This document shows, one piece after another, positions 47,963 to 56,999 of a stretch of 64,000 nt of DNA; the stretch's first letter is position 1; each line of letters starts with the position of its first letter. The stretch spans positions 124,001 through 188,000 of the forward strand of contig NZ_BDAG01000004.1 in NCBI RefSeq assembly GCF_002091715.1, written 5' to 3'. The notes under the pieces are model-generated. The model saw only the letters and a list, made by a program, of their open reading frames with translations, was not told the DNA's origin and did no database searches. Source of the stretch: Pseudomonas migulae NBRC 103157. Lineage in GTDB: Bacteria; Pseudomonadota; Gammaproteobacteria; Pseudomonadales; Pseudomonadaceae. The position numbers and the translations under genes are program-made.

Positions 47963-48300
47963 CACCGACCTTTCTCCCCCACCAGGCCTTGGATTTCGTC
48001 GGTGTACTTGAGGCATCTCTGCCTTCTAGCGCAGAGATCAATGGTCGCCAGCGCTTGCTTGCCCTACGCGATCAAGCGATTTCGGCCGGTGCTCAGGTAC
48101 TGATCGTCCTGTGGCATGACCTGGAATGGACGCTGTTAGCGACTCAGCCGCCAGCAGACGTGGTGATCAGCGACGCTCGCGAACTGATTCCCAACCTGCT
48201 GTGCAATCCCGAAGCGCTACAGCAGATGCAGCAAGGGGCTCGCCAAGGCAACCACTTGCAATGGCTCACCCTCGCTCGCCCCGCCACCACTCAGCACTAA
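47959..48300 (+). CDS. Hypothetical satellite protein
   Basis: A 113-residue soluble protein (MTPTFLPHQALDFVGVLEAS onward) that starts inside the previous stop codon. Last of the alpA operon; the hairpin AACGCC...GGCGTT follows at 48303-48334. No family recognised. Confidence 0.65.
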   Translation: MTPTFLPHQALDFVGVLEASLPSSAEINGRQRLLALRDQAISAGAQVLIVLWHDLEWTLLATQPPADVVISDARELIPNLLCNPEALQQMQQGARQGNHLQWLTLARPATTQH

Positions 48301-48302
48301 CG

Positions 48303-48334
48303 AAAACGCCCCCGGGAGCGATCCGGAGGCGTTG
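48303..48334 (+). terminator. Possible terminator of the alpA operon
   Basis: AACGCCCCCGGG and TCCGGAGGCGTT can pair imperfectly. No T run follows, so this is weak. Confidence 0.4.
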
Positions 48335-48540
48335 AGGTAAATCTACATGCCCGCACAATTTATGCCGCATCAAAGAAATGCGCAAGATCTCCGCACGGTT
48401 GCACTTTGCAAAACAGGACGTTACTCTTTGGCCGTCGCTGCAAATTCAGCGATTGGGCTTGGCGGCCCAAACAGTACAAGGCGCAACAGCGCCCCCATTA
48501 CGATTGCAGGCGCTTTTTTTGTGCCCGCACTCCTGTGTTA

Positions 48541-48618
48541 TGGCGGGTTGCGTAGGAGCACCCTCGGGTGCGCCGGTCTCCTTGTACGCCGGTCCGCCAA
48601 TCCTGCGCAATCCGTCAC
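48541..48618 (+). ncRNA. C4-type antisense immunity RNA
   Basis: The sequence folds as a closing stem (GGGTTGCGTAGG, 48545-48556, with CCTGCGCAATCC, 48602-48613), a hairpin GCACC-CTCG-GGTGC, and a hairpin CCGG...CCGG whose loop shows TCCTTGTAC. This matches the C4 RNA of phages P1/P7 and the CI RNA of P4. TCCTTGTAC (48579-48587) is complementary to GTACAAGG at 48474 and GTACAAGGA at 48656, the latter covering the ribosome site of the next gene. CCGCCAA (48594-48600) is complementary to TTGGCGG at 48459 and 48629. I infer repression of the replication operon. Confidence 0.82.
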
Positions 48619-48671
48619 CCAAATCTGCTTGGCGGCAGACGGTGACGGTTCCTCAGTACAAGGAGCCTCAC

Positions 48672-48833
48672 ATGCAACACGCCCTCAATCCGTCCAAAAA
48701 TCGCGCCGCTGCCCATCGTGCAATGGCTCTCGCCGCTTTACACGCCAACTCCAGCCTCGCTACACGCCTCACTCGCTACAACGCCCATATGGCCAAAGCC
48801 CGCGCGCTCGAAACCGCCGGCGGTGCCCAATGA
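48672..48833 (+). CDS. Small satellite protein under C4 RNA control
   Basis: A 53-residue, basic, alanine-rich peptide (MQHALNPSKNRAAAHRAMAL onward), start fixed by AAGGAG six bases upstream. That ribosome site is the predicted C4 RNA target. The same frame is open back to 48378, and its part over the C4 RNA (HSCVMAGCVGAPSGAP) resembles the Ash proteins annotated in P4-like phages. I think that stretch is mainly RNA and the short start is real. First gene of the primase operon. Confidence 0.6.
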   Translation: MQHALNPSKNRAAAHRAMALAALHANSSLATRLTRYNAHMAKARALETAGGAQ

Positions 48834-49111
48834 ATTCCCCGTTGAGTTTCGCCTTACCCGAGGATTTGCTTTGCGTCCACAAAGGCGCCGACGCCGGTGT
48901 GCCGATTGACGCCATCACCTGTGCCGTGGATCGAGCCAACTCCGTGCTTTTACTTCTTGAAGACCAGTTCGAGTGCGACGGTCCACGTCTGGCCAACCAT
49001 GTCATCGCGGCGGCGCTGTGGGATGTTCGAGGAACACTGGGACTGATCCGCACCCTCGCCGTGCACGCCGACAACTCCACTCGGCTACCCGTGAGTGGAG
49101 GTGCCCAATGA
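48830..49111 (+). CDS. Small satellite protein
   Basis: A 93-residue protein starting MNSPLSFALPEDLLCVHKGA, overlapping both neighbours by four bases. The pattern of helices and the later DNSTRLPVSGG look like the DUF3077-type proteins of pseudomonad elements, but this is a loose resemblance. Function unknown. Confidence 0.68.
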   Translation: MNSPLSFALPEDLLCVHKGADAGVPIDAITCAVDRANSVLLLLEDQFECDGPRLANHVIAAALWDVRGTLGLIRTLAVHADNSTRLPVSGGAQ

Positions 49112-49392
49112 CCCCTTCCATTGTGATCAATACCGTGGGAGGCGCCACCTTTGCCAAGTGCAACGCTCAGAATCAGCCATTGTTCCGAATCAATGCCGGC
49201 ATCTCGTGCGAAGAAGCGCTCGAACAAGCTTCTCTGCTCATGGATTGTGTGAACAAGCTCACCTTCCTGAGCGGCATGGAGAATGACAACGCCTCAATGG
49301 TCTGGGCTTCGCATTATTTGAGCGAGATGGCGAAGGCCATCATTGATGACGTTACCAGCGGGTTGCAATTGGCCCAGGGCGGTGGCGTATGA
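49108..49392 (+). CDS. DUF3077-family protein
   Basis: A 94-residue protein. ATFAKCNAQNQPLFRINAGI, then EEALEQASLLMDC, is the family pattern, common in Pseudomonas genomes and satellites. Function unknown. Start and stop each overlap a neighbour by four bases, placing it in the primase operon. Confidence 0.75.
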   Translation: MTPSIVINTVGGATFAKCNAQNQPLFRINAGISCEEALEQASLLMDCVNKLTFLSGMENDNASMVWASHYLSEMAKAIIDDVTSGLQLAQGGGV

Positions 49393-52280
49393 AGGTCTCT
49401 CACTCCAATAGCCGTCGTCCTACGTTCGCCCAAGTCAAAGGCGCTGCGCTGCAGAACATCGACCGGGTGCTTGGACATTGGCTGCCCAACGGCAAACGCG
49501 TGGACGGCGGCAAGGAATACACCGCAGCCAATCCAACCCGCGCCGACAAGCGCGCCGGCTCACTCAAGGTCAACTTGAGCAAAGGTACCTGGGCAGATTT
49601 TGCCACTGGCGACAAAGGTGGCGACCTGATCGATCTGGTGCGCTATCTCGACGGCGGCACCGATGTCGAAGCCTGCAACAAGCTGGCCGATCTGCTCCAC
49701 GTTACCGCTGGGGCAGCTCAATCGAAACCGACCCCCAGCAAAAGCAAAACACCGGAATGGCTGACCATCCAGCCGATCCCGGCCGAGGCGATGAGCAAAT
49801 GCCCGGCCAAACACCGGCTACACGGTACGCCGTCCAAAGTCTGGATTTACCGCGACGCTCAGGGCCAGCCAGTCATGGCGCTCTACCGCTTCGATTTGGG
49901 CCCGGATGAAGACGGCAAGCCACGCAAGGTGTTCGCTCCCTTGACCTGGTGCCAACGTGCCGACGGTCAAACACAGCAATGGCGCTGGCAAGGTCTGCCG
50001 GAGCCGCGTCCACTGCTGCGCCTGGATGAACTGGCACAACGCGCAGAGGCACCGGTCATTCTGTGCGAAGGCGAAAAGGCCGCCGACGCCGCGGCGGAGT
50101 TGCTGCCCAGCTACGTGGCCACGTGCTGGCCGAACGGCTCGAACGCCTGGCACAAAGCCGACCTGGCACCGCTCAAAGGTCGGTCCCTGGTGTTGTGGCC
50201 AGACAACGACGCCAGTGGCAAAAGCTGCATGGACGCCGTCGCCGAACAACTGAAACAGATCGGTGCCGCGTCAGTGCGTGTGATCGCCCTGGACGTCTTC
50301 AAACGCAATCCCACCCTCACGAATGACCAACCAATGTTCGCCAAGGGTGGCCAATGGGAAGACGGTGACGACGCGGCCGATGCACAAGACAAAGGTTGGA
50401 CGACGCTGCACATTTCCGAGCTGGAACGCAGCGGCGAATTGTTCTGTGTGGAGCCGCAGAAAGCGCCGACTGAACAGCCTGAAGTCAACGCCAAGCCAAC
50501 TACCAAGCGTGCCGCCAAGCCCAAAAACGATCTGCTGCCCGGTGGCTTCCGCCTCACAGCTGAAGGCGTGTTTTATTCCGGTGACGATGGCGAGGCACGC
50601 CCGGTGTGTTCGCCGCTGGAGATCCTGGCGCGCACTCGTGATGCGCAAGGGCATAACTGGGGTTTGCTGGTCGAGTTCGACGATCCGGATGGCGCGAAAA
50701 AGCGCTGGAACATCCCGGCACGGACCATGACCGGCGACTTCGGCAAGGACGTGCTCGGCCCACTGGTGGACATGGGCTTGCGACTGGCTGGCAGTCGCTC
50801 CGGTCGTAATGCCCGCAACGACCTGCAGAGTTACCTTGGCGGCTTTGATAGCGCCCAGCGCGCACGACTGGTCACCCGCTTGGGTTGGCACGACAGCGCC
50901 TTTCTGCTGCCCGAACAGCAGGTCGGTTCGCACGCCGAACACCTGCACTTCTATGAGGCCGGCGCGCAACTCCCGCCAATCAGCGAAGCCGGCACCCTGG
51001 AGCAATGGCAAGAGCAAATCGGCGCCTTGTGCATCGGTAATCACCGCTTGGCATTTGTGGCCAGCGTGGCATTTGCCGGTCCGCTGCTGCACATGCTCGG
51101 CCATGAGTCGGGCGGCTTTCATCTCTACGGCGACAGCTCGGGCGGCAAAACTACCCATCTGCAAGTGGCCGCCTCGATCTACGGCGGGCCGCGTCTGGTG
51201 CGCTCCTGGCGCTCGACCGACAACGCCCTGGAGTCAATCGCCGCCGCGCACTCCGACGGGCTCCTGGTGCTGGATGAAATAGGCATGTGTGACCCGCGCA
51301 TCATTGGCGAAACGGTGTACATGCTCGGCAACGGCACCGGGAAGGCACGCGCCAATGATCGAGGACAAGCCGGCCGCCAGGTTCAGGAGTGGCGCTTGCT
51401 GTTTCTCTCGACCGGCGAGAAGACCTTGGCGCAACACATGGCCGAAGCCAACAAGGAGCTGAAAGCCGGCATGGAAGTGCGGATGCTCGCTGTGCCGGCG
51501 GACGCCAGCAAGGGCCTCGGCATGTTCGACGTACTGAACGGCTTCGATGACGCCGCCGCCCTCTCCGATGCACTCAAGGCCCGGGTGGCCAAGTACTACG
51601 GCACACCGCTCACCGCCTTCCTGTCGGCCCTCTGTGAACCGGGTAAGCGGCAAGGTTGGTCGGCGATCCTGCGCCACACCTTGGAGGGGTTTATCGCCAA
51701 GGCATTGCCCGCGTCGGCGAGTGGCCAAGCGCACCGCGCAGCAGCCCGTTTCGGTCTGGCTGCCGCTGCCGGCGAACTGGCAACCGCGATGGGAATTACC
51801 GGCTGGCCAGACGGCACGGCCACCACCGCTGCCCGGGTCTGCCTCAGTGCCTGGATGAATGAGCGCGGCGGGGCCGGGAACCTCGAAGGAGACGCCATCT
51901 TGGCGCGGTTGCGCCAGGTGATCGAACGCTTCGGTGAAAGCCGTTTCACCCGCTGGGAGTCGGCGGCCGCGAAGATCGATGAGCACGGTCCCCGCACCAT
52001 CGACCGGTTGGGTTTTCGCAAGACGCTGGAGCATGGCCTGGGAGATGCGTTGCACACCACCAACACCTACTACGTCCTGCCGGAGGCATGGCGCTCGGAA
52101 GTGTTCAAGGGCATGAACATCAATGCGGTGAACAAGGAGCTAATACGCCGTGGCGTCCTTGAACCCGGTCCAGACGGCAAAGCCTCCTGCGCCGTCCGTT
52201 TACCCGGACTGGGCACCCAGCGTTGCTATGTGGTGAAGACCGTACCGGGAACGGACGAGAGCGAGGCTCAGGCCGCCTGA
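49389..52280 (+). CDS. Satellite primase/helicase (TOPRIM plus DUF927)
   Basis: A 963-residue replication protein, the functional counterpart of P4 alpha. An N-terminal DNA-binding region (SKGTWADFATGDKGGDLIDL, about 58-77) is followed by TOPRIM (VILCEGEKAADAAAEL about 222-237, and LVLWPDNDASGKS about 265-277). A DUF927 helicase domain comes next, with Walker A LYGDSSGGKTTHLQ (about 580-593) and Walker B GLLVLDEIGMC. A C-terminal region binds DNA or the origin in relatives. Expected to prime and unwind at the origin near 60.5 kb. Confidence 0.9.
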   Translation: MKVSHSNSRRPTFAQVKGAALQNIDRVLGHWLPNGKRVDGGKEYTAANPTRADKRAGSLKVNLSKGTWADFATGDKGGDLIDLVRYLDGGTDVEACNKLADLLHVTAGAAQSKPTPSKSKTPEWLTIQPIPAEAMSKCPAKHRLHGTPSKVWIYRDAQGQPVMALYRFDLGPDEDGKPRKVFAPLTWCQRADGQTQQWRWQGLPEPRPLLRLDELAQRAEAPVILCEGEKAADAAAELLPSYVATCWPNGSNAWHKADLAPLKGRSLVLWPDNDASGKSCMDAVAEQLKQIGAASVRVIALDVFKRNPTLTNDQPMFAKGGQWEDGDDAADAQDKGWTTLHISELERSGELFCVEPQKAPTEQPEVNAKPTTKRAAKPKNDLLPGGFRLTAEGVFYSGDDGEARPVCSPLEILARTRDAQGHNWGLLVEFDDPDGAKKRWNIPARTMTGDFGKDVLGPLVDMGLRLAGSRSGRNARNDLQSYLGGFDSAQRARLVTRLGWHDSAFLLPEQQVGSHAEHLHFYEAGAQLPPISEAGTLEQWQEQIGALCIGNHRLAFVASVAFAGPLLHMLGHESGGFHLYGDSSGGKTTHLQVAASIYGGPRLVRSWRSTDNALESIAAAHSDGLLVLDEIGMCDPRIIGETVYMLGNGTGKARANDRGQAGRQVQEWRLLFLSTGEKTLAQHMAEANKELKAGMEVRMLAVPADASKGLGMFDVLNGFDDAAALSDALKARVAKYYGTPLTAFLSALCEPGKRQGWSAILRHTLEGFIAKALPASASGQAHRAAARFGLAAAAGELATAMGITGWPDGTATTAARVCLSAWMNERGGAGNLEGDAILARLRQVIERFGESRFTRWESAAAKIDEHGPRTIDRLGFRKTLEHGLGDALHTTNTYYVLPEAWRSEVFKGMNINAVNKELIRRGVLEPGPDGKASCAVRLPGLGTQRCYVVKTVPGTDESEAQAA

Positions 52281-52366
52281 CTGCGGGCCTACTGACTGAG
52301 GTAGAGCCGGCTCATGCGGGCCTCGCCAGCCACTCCGACCCCCAATTAAATCATCAGGACAAACTC

Positions 52367-53209
52367 ATGAACCGAATTGAACAACTGAAAGACACACGCG
52401 CCAAATTGGTCATTGAAATGGAAGCCCTCAAAAAGGAAATACCGCCTTTTGAGGCTGCGCTTCACAGCGAGGACGTCATTAACAACGGCCGAGAGAGCGA
52501 CGTCAGGCATGAAATCAGCAGTCGCCAGATCAAGATCGACTCGATCGATCATCAGATCTTCCGACTCGACCAAACGCTGGACCGCCTGGAGAAGCTGGCC
52601 AACCGAGAAAGCTTGATTGAAGGCTACATTACCGACATGGCGAACTGGATGGCGGATGAGCTGGAGCTTAACGATAAACGGCAAAGCCTGAGCACTCGCC
52701 TGGAGGAAATTCGTCAGCAAGCACAGGAAGAGATTACTAGCGCACGGCAGGCTGAGACTCAGGCGGCTACCGCTTACGCCCAGGCCGTGGCGTGGGGTGA
52801 CATCGAGGGCGAAAAAGCAGCTAGCACCGATGCTCAGAAAGCCGCAAAAAACCTCACTTCCGCGACCGAACAACATCGCCGTCAGCTCCTGATCATCACC
52901 GCCTTGGAGCAAGAGCTGGCCATCGTTGACAGCCACATCAGTGAGGCTCAGCTAGCACACCAAAAAATTGAGGCAACAGCCCTGCGACTGGCCCACAACG
53001 CCTTGGAGGAAGCGTGGAATGACGCAGCCCAAAAGCTGCTAGATGTGGGGGGCAAGCTGTACGCCGCCGCTCGGCTGATAGGCCGCGATCCGGTGTCCTT
53101 AATGAAGCTCGACATCCCCGAGCAGGGTGAAAACTTCGGCAGTTGGAGGTGGAGCGAACTGGCAGACCGTGGCCGTCAGCATCGCACGCGCGATCTGCTC
53201 TCGCTGTAA
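52367..53209 (+). CDS. Coiled-coil protein of unknown function
   Basis: A 280-residue protein, largely alpha-helical with long heptad stretches (about 1-60, 70-110, 115-215), rich in Glu, Gln, Lys and Ala. No signal peptide or membrane segment. I start at MNRIEQLKDT; the frame is open further but runs into the primase gene. The last 60 residues (LYAAARLIGRDPVSLMKL) are not coiled coil. It may be cargo or a structural partner. Confidence 0.68.
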   Translation: MNRIEQLKDTRAKLVIEMEALKKEIPPFEAALHSEDVINNGRESDVRHEISSRQIKIDSIDHQIFRLDQTLDRLEKLANRESLIEGYITDMANWMADELELNDKRQSLSTRLEEIRQQAQEEITSARQAETQAATAYAQAVAWGDIEGEKAASTDAQKAAKNLTSATEQHRRQLLIITALEQELAIVDSHISEAQLAHQKIEATALRLAHNALEEAWNDAAQKLLDVGGKLYAAARLIGRDPVSLMKLDIPEQGENFGSWRWSELADRGRQHRTRDLLSL

Positions 53210-53272
53210 CTGCCGACACCCTGAATCAGCCTGCTTTCGCGGGCTGTTTAATTCACTCCAAGGATCGAAGCC

Positions 53273-53458
53273 ATGAACGCAACGACACAAAACAGCTCAT
53301 CCATATCCGAAATGCTAAAAGCGAGAAAAGCTTACTTGACTGCCCTGCTCAAGATCGTGGATACCCAAACCGGAAAAACCACAACGACGCAAAAACTCAC
53401 CATCACTGCGATCAAGGCCGAAATGGGGCTAATCGAGCATAAGCTGAAAAAAAGGTGA
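53273..53458 (+). CDS. Small hypothetical protein
   Basis: A 61-residue basic, threonine-rich helical protein (MNATTQNSSSISEMLKARKA onward, ending EHKLKKR). AAGGA lies ten bases upstream of the ATG. It follows the coiled-coil gene on the same strand. No family. Confidence 0.6.
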   Translation: MNATTQNSSSISEMLKARKAYLTALLKIVDTQTGKTTTTQKLTITAIKAEMGLIEHKLKKR

Positions 53459-54053
53459 TGAGGATAAGCGGAAGCTCGTGAAAGCTTCTGTTGCATTCAA
53501 ATTCGGCGCGTAGTTTCCGGCCAGAATCGGTCCGTCACGACAAACCATGGGGGGCTGCTGAGAGGTCTATGCACTAGCCGGTAGTTTTGATTTGGTCGCG
53601 TAAGACCATAAGCCTAGCCACTAAGCCTGGCTTTTTTTCGTCGAATGCTTACAAAGCCGTCATAAACAAAAAATCACAATGATTAGCCTAACTCATTGAT
53701 TTTGTTGTTGGACTTATACGATCTTGAACCGTGACTAAAGGATTATGAGCTGCTTGCTGAAAAGCCAAGGTCTAGTGAATACAGCAAAACTACGCGAATA
53801 TTGACGCATTGATAGCAGGCCACTTTGACGTAGCATGGTCAACCTAGGCAATGTACTTCTACTGTGCCTGTCGTTGAAGAATTAGGTAGCGTCGTGCCAA
53901 GCCTGCTCATGAATATACGCTCACTCATGCGTATGCCCGTAGCGGCTGCATAGCTGTGTACAAAGGGTGTGATACCGGCATACTTCGAAAATTCCCGATC
54001 GACATTCGGCGTATGATCTGCGAAAGGCAACAGGCCAAGGAATTTAAGACATT
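53459..54053. other. 595-base gap before the GHKL-receiver operon
   Basis: GC drops here compared with the satellite core, marking the start of cargo. A weak terminator-like hairpin, AGCC...GGCT plus a T run (53611-53638), may end the upstream operon. I see no credible gene; the promoter of the 54054 gene must lie in this stretch. Confidence 0.45.
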
Positions 54054-56999
54054 TTGAGTAAAAATATGAAGGAATCTGTTGCGTTCCAAACGCGGGCGCG
54101 AACGATAGACCATTTGGGGCGTGAGCAGATTGCCGACGTCCCAACCGCCGTAAGCGAATTATGGAAAAATGCTTACGATGCCTACGCGCGGGAGGTCTCC
54201 CTGCACATCCACGGTGACGATGTGCCTGTAGCAGTGATGCTAGATGACGGTCACGGAATGACCCGTGAGCAGTTCCTCCAGAAGTGGCTGGTGGTTGGTA
54301 CGGAATCAAAGGCAGGGAATGATTCCGTCCCCAAAGAGCTACGAAAAGGCTTAACTGAGCGGCCTAAGCAGGGTCAAAAAGGTATCGGAAGGTTGTCTGT
54401 CGCGGCATTAGGCGCCACAGCCCTGATAGTTTCCAAGCAAACGGGCAACGATTTTGTTGCATGTTTAGTAGATTGGCGACTGTTTGAGAATCCTTATTTG
54501 TTATTGCAGGATGTCAAGTTACCTGTAATAGGTTTCTCCGAGGCCAAAGAACTTCTAGGTCTTTTGCCGGAGATGCAGAAAGCTTTGCTTGAAAATTTAT
54601 CAGGCTCGCCCGATGACCCTGTACGAGAAGCCAGGTTGAAATTCGCTTGGGCCGAGTTCGACAGGTTAGTTATGGAGCGAGACAATGTAAAAGATGCAAT
54701 ATCCGCACAAATAAAATTCTCTGCAGAACAGAAATTTAATATAGATAAGCTCTTGGTGGAGTGGCCTGTCTGGGAAGGGGCGAAGGACTCTGGAACGGCT
54801 ATTATAATTTCTGAGCTGAACTCAGCACTTCTAACCTGGGTTTCGGATGGTGTTGCTGGACAATCTGATGAATCTGCCTCTATAAAGGCGTCCATGATAC
54901 GGACATTGTCAGGTTTTTCGGACCCTTATAGCCCACTAAATGAGGCTCTTAATTATAGCGTTGTGGTCCATGATCGCTCTGGGGAAAAAATAGTAGTTAG
55001 CCAGGAAGACGATTATGGAATTGAATTTATAGAAAGTCTCGATCACAGCTTAATTGGAAGTGTTGATGAATACGGTGTATTTCGTGGGAGAGTGACGGTC
55101 TTTGGGAAGGATATTGGCAATGTGGAAATTGTACCGTCTCATCCCGTCCCGACATCGTATAAAGATAGAGTAGGTAAATTTTCACTTTGTATTGGTGCAT
55201 TTGAACCGCTGGTTAGAACAAGTTCGCTAAGCGAAGACATTTATGCAAAGGTTAAGGATCGAGCGGAAAGCCACTCCGGGTTAAATGTTTATAGAGATGG
55301 GCTTAGGGTTATGCCATACGGGCGTCCTGAGAATGATTTTTTCAAAATCGAAGAGCGCCGACAATTTCACGCCGGCCGCGAATTTTGGGCAAGCAGGCGA
55401 ATTTTTGGACGCATAGCAATTAGTCGCGCAGGTAATCCAAATCTACGAGACAAGGCGGGGCGCGAAGGATTAATTGATAACGGGGCTAGTAGAGCAATTC
55501 AATCACTCATAATAGACCTGCTCAAAGTAACTGCGAGACGGTATTTTGGTGGTGATGCTCCAGTACGAAAAGAATTGCTGCCCGGAGTAGAAGCCGAGAA
55601 TAATGCGGCGGCCAAAAACGCCAAACAAGCCAGAAGCGGTCAGCTAAACAATTTTAAAGCATATGTCAAAAATCAGTTACCTGAGTTGGAGTTGGCTTTG
55701 ACTCGGGTAGACTCTTTAGCTGAACAGCTAAAAATAATCTTAGCCAAACAAGACTTGGAAGAGCTTTGGAAACTATCTGAAAAAGTTGATGAGCTTGAGG
55801 ATATGCGGACAGATCTTAAGCTGCCGCCCAAACCGAAAACTTTAGGAAAGTTCGAGGAAAAATACAGGGAGTATAGAGACCAGTATGTAGTATTGGCCGA
55901 GATGGCAGAATCAGTCCGGCGGGAATGGGCATTTGAAACTGAGAGGCTCAACGCAAAGCCAGCAATTGACGTTGTTAAAAATCGATTTGCAAGTAGTCAG
56001 GGTGCGATTGCGGATCAGCTTGTACGTTGGCGCCGCTCGATTATTGACATGTTAGCATCAGAGCAGACAAGAATTACAAGCGACATTCAATTAGACCAGA
56101 AAGAGTTTTACAAAAAAGTTTCTCCTTTATTGTTTGAGGTTGAAGAGGGGCGCGTATCTTTGAGTGCAGCTCTCTCTGAAATTGATGAGGTAAAAGTCCA
56201 GCTAAATGAAAGTTTCTCTGCTAGATATGAGGCTTATAAGAGAAGCCTAGAACAACTTTCCAAAGGGATAGATTTAGACGGTGCATTTGCTTACGTGGGC
56301 GCTCGAACTGAAACTCTAGAAGGTAGACTAGAGAAAATTCAAAGTCTAGCTCAAGTTGGAATTAGTGTAGAGATACTTAGCCATGAACTACACGTCTTAG
56401 ATCGTCGACTTCAAACAAGCCTCGACCGATTACCCTCGGACATAAAACAGACGAAGGAATACGCAGAAGCGAATTGGGCTAGGCATGAGCTCGTAGAACG
56501 GCTTCGGTTTTTGTCACAAATGCAGGTCTCCGGCAACGACATTCGTCAACGAATAACGGGTGAAAAAGTAGAAGAGTATCTTAGAGCTTTTTTCTCTAGT
56601 TCCCTCGATGAGTTAAAAGTTTCATTAAGAGTATCGGCCAAGTTTAAGTCAGTCGGTTTTTATGAATACCCATCTAGAATATTCCCGGTATTTATAAACT
56701 TGATTAATAATTCGTTGTATTGGCTGCCCGCGAGCGGCGAAAAAGTAGTCGAGATCGATGTCGTAGATGGCTCGGTTGTTGTTTGTGATAATGGGCCTGG
56801 GATCGATGCAGATGATATAAGCAATTTATTCGAGTTGTTTTTCACTAGACGCATACGCGGTCGAGGTGTAGGTCTGTATTTATGCCGACAGACTTTGGCG
56901 GCTGGTGGACATACAATTTCTTATACCAATGAAAAACCTTGGAAGCTACTGTCGGGCGCTTGCTTTGTAATTACGTTACGGAATGGATTCGATGCCTGA
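54054..56999 (+). CDS. Dual-GHKL protein: MORC/Hsp90-like ATPase fused to histidine-kinase-like module
   Basis: A 981-residue protein, AT-rich. The N-terminal GHKL ATPase has N-box SELWKNAYDAY (Glu35, Asn39, Asp42), DDGHGM (Asp65) and GQKGIGRLS, as in MORC/Hsp90/MutL. A middle region (about 190-520) is followed by long coiled coil (about 540-760). A kinase-like end then follows: H-box ILSHELHVLDRRL (His777), N-box INLINNSLYW (Asn886), G1 VCDNGPGID (Asp912), F-box FELFFTRR and G2 RGRGVGLYLC. No membrane segment. Overlaps the receiver gene by 17 bases. I infer a phosphodonor acting on that receiver. The TTG start could instead be the ATG at 54066. Confidence 0.85.
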   Translation: MSKNMKESVAFQTRARTIDHLGREQIADVPTAVSELWKNAYDAYAREVSLHIHGDDVPVAVMLDDGHGMTREQFLQKWLVVGTESKAGNDSVPKELRKGLTERPKQGQKGIGRLSVAALGATALIVSKQTGNDFVACLVDWRLFENPYLLLQDVKLPVIGFSEAKELLGLLPEMQKALLENLSGSPDDPVREARLKFAWAEFDRLVMERDNVKDAISAQIKFSAEQKFNIDKLLVEWPVWEGAKDSGTAIIISELNSALLTWVSDGVAGQSDESASIKASMIRTLSGFSDPYSPLNEALNYSVVVHDRSGEKIVVSQEDDYGIEFIESLDHSLIGSVDEYGVFRGRVTVFGKDIGNVEIVPSHPVPTSYKDRVGKFSLCIGAFEPLVRTSSLSEDIYAKVKDRAESHSGLNVYRDGLRVMPYGRPENDFFKIEERRQFHAGREFWASRRIFGRIAISRAGNPNLRDKAGREGLIDNGASRAIQSLIIDLLKVTARRYFGGDAPVRKELLPGVEAENNAAAKNAKQARSGQLNNFKAYVKNQLPELELALTRVDSLAEQLKIILAKQDLEELWKLSEKVDELEDMRTDLKLPPKPKTLGKFEEKYREYRDQYVVLAEMAESVRREWAFETERLNAKPAIDVVKNRFASSQGAIADQLVRWRRSIIDMLASEQTRITSDIQLDQKEFYKKVSPLLFEVEEGRVSLSAALSEIDEVKVQLNESFSARYEAYKRSLEQLSKGIDLDGAFAYVGARTETLEGRLEKIQSLAQVGISVEILSHELHVLDRRLQTSLDRLPSDIKQTKEYAEANWARHELVERLRFLSQMQVSGNDIRQRITGEKVEEYLRAFFSSSLDELKVSLRVSAKFKSVGFYEYPSRIFPVFINLINNSLYWLPASGEKVVEIDVVDGSVVVCDNGPGIDADDISNLFELFFTRRIRGRGVGLYLCRQTLAAGGHTISYTNEKPWKLLSGACFVITLRNGFDA

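Noticed and set aside
48347..48829. Long N-terminal extensions over the C4 RNA region (254- and 151-codon frames)
   Set aside because: The conserved stems and complementary sites explain the sequence better as RNA; the downstream starts have proper ribosome sites. An Ash-like reading cannot be fully excluded.
49389..52280. The 963-residue protein as a defence helicase
   Set aside because: TOPRIM plus DUF927 next to a C4 RNA, small satellite genes and iterons fits replication of the element.
53839..54309. 156-codon minus-strand frame before the GHKL gene
   Set aside because: It overlaps the start of the GHKL gene, and its distal half is the shadow of that gene.
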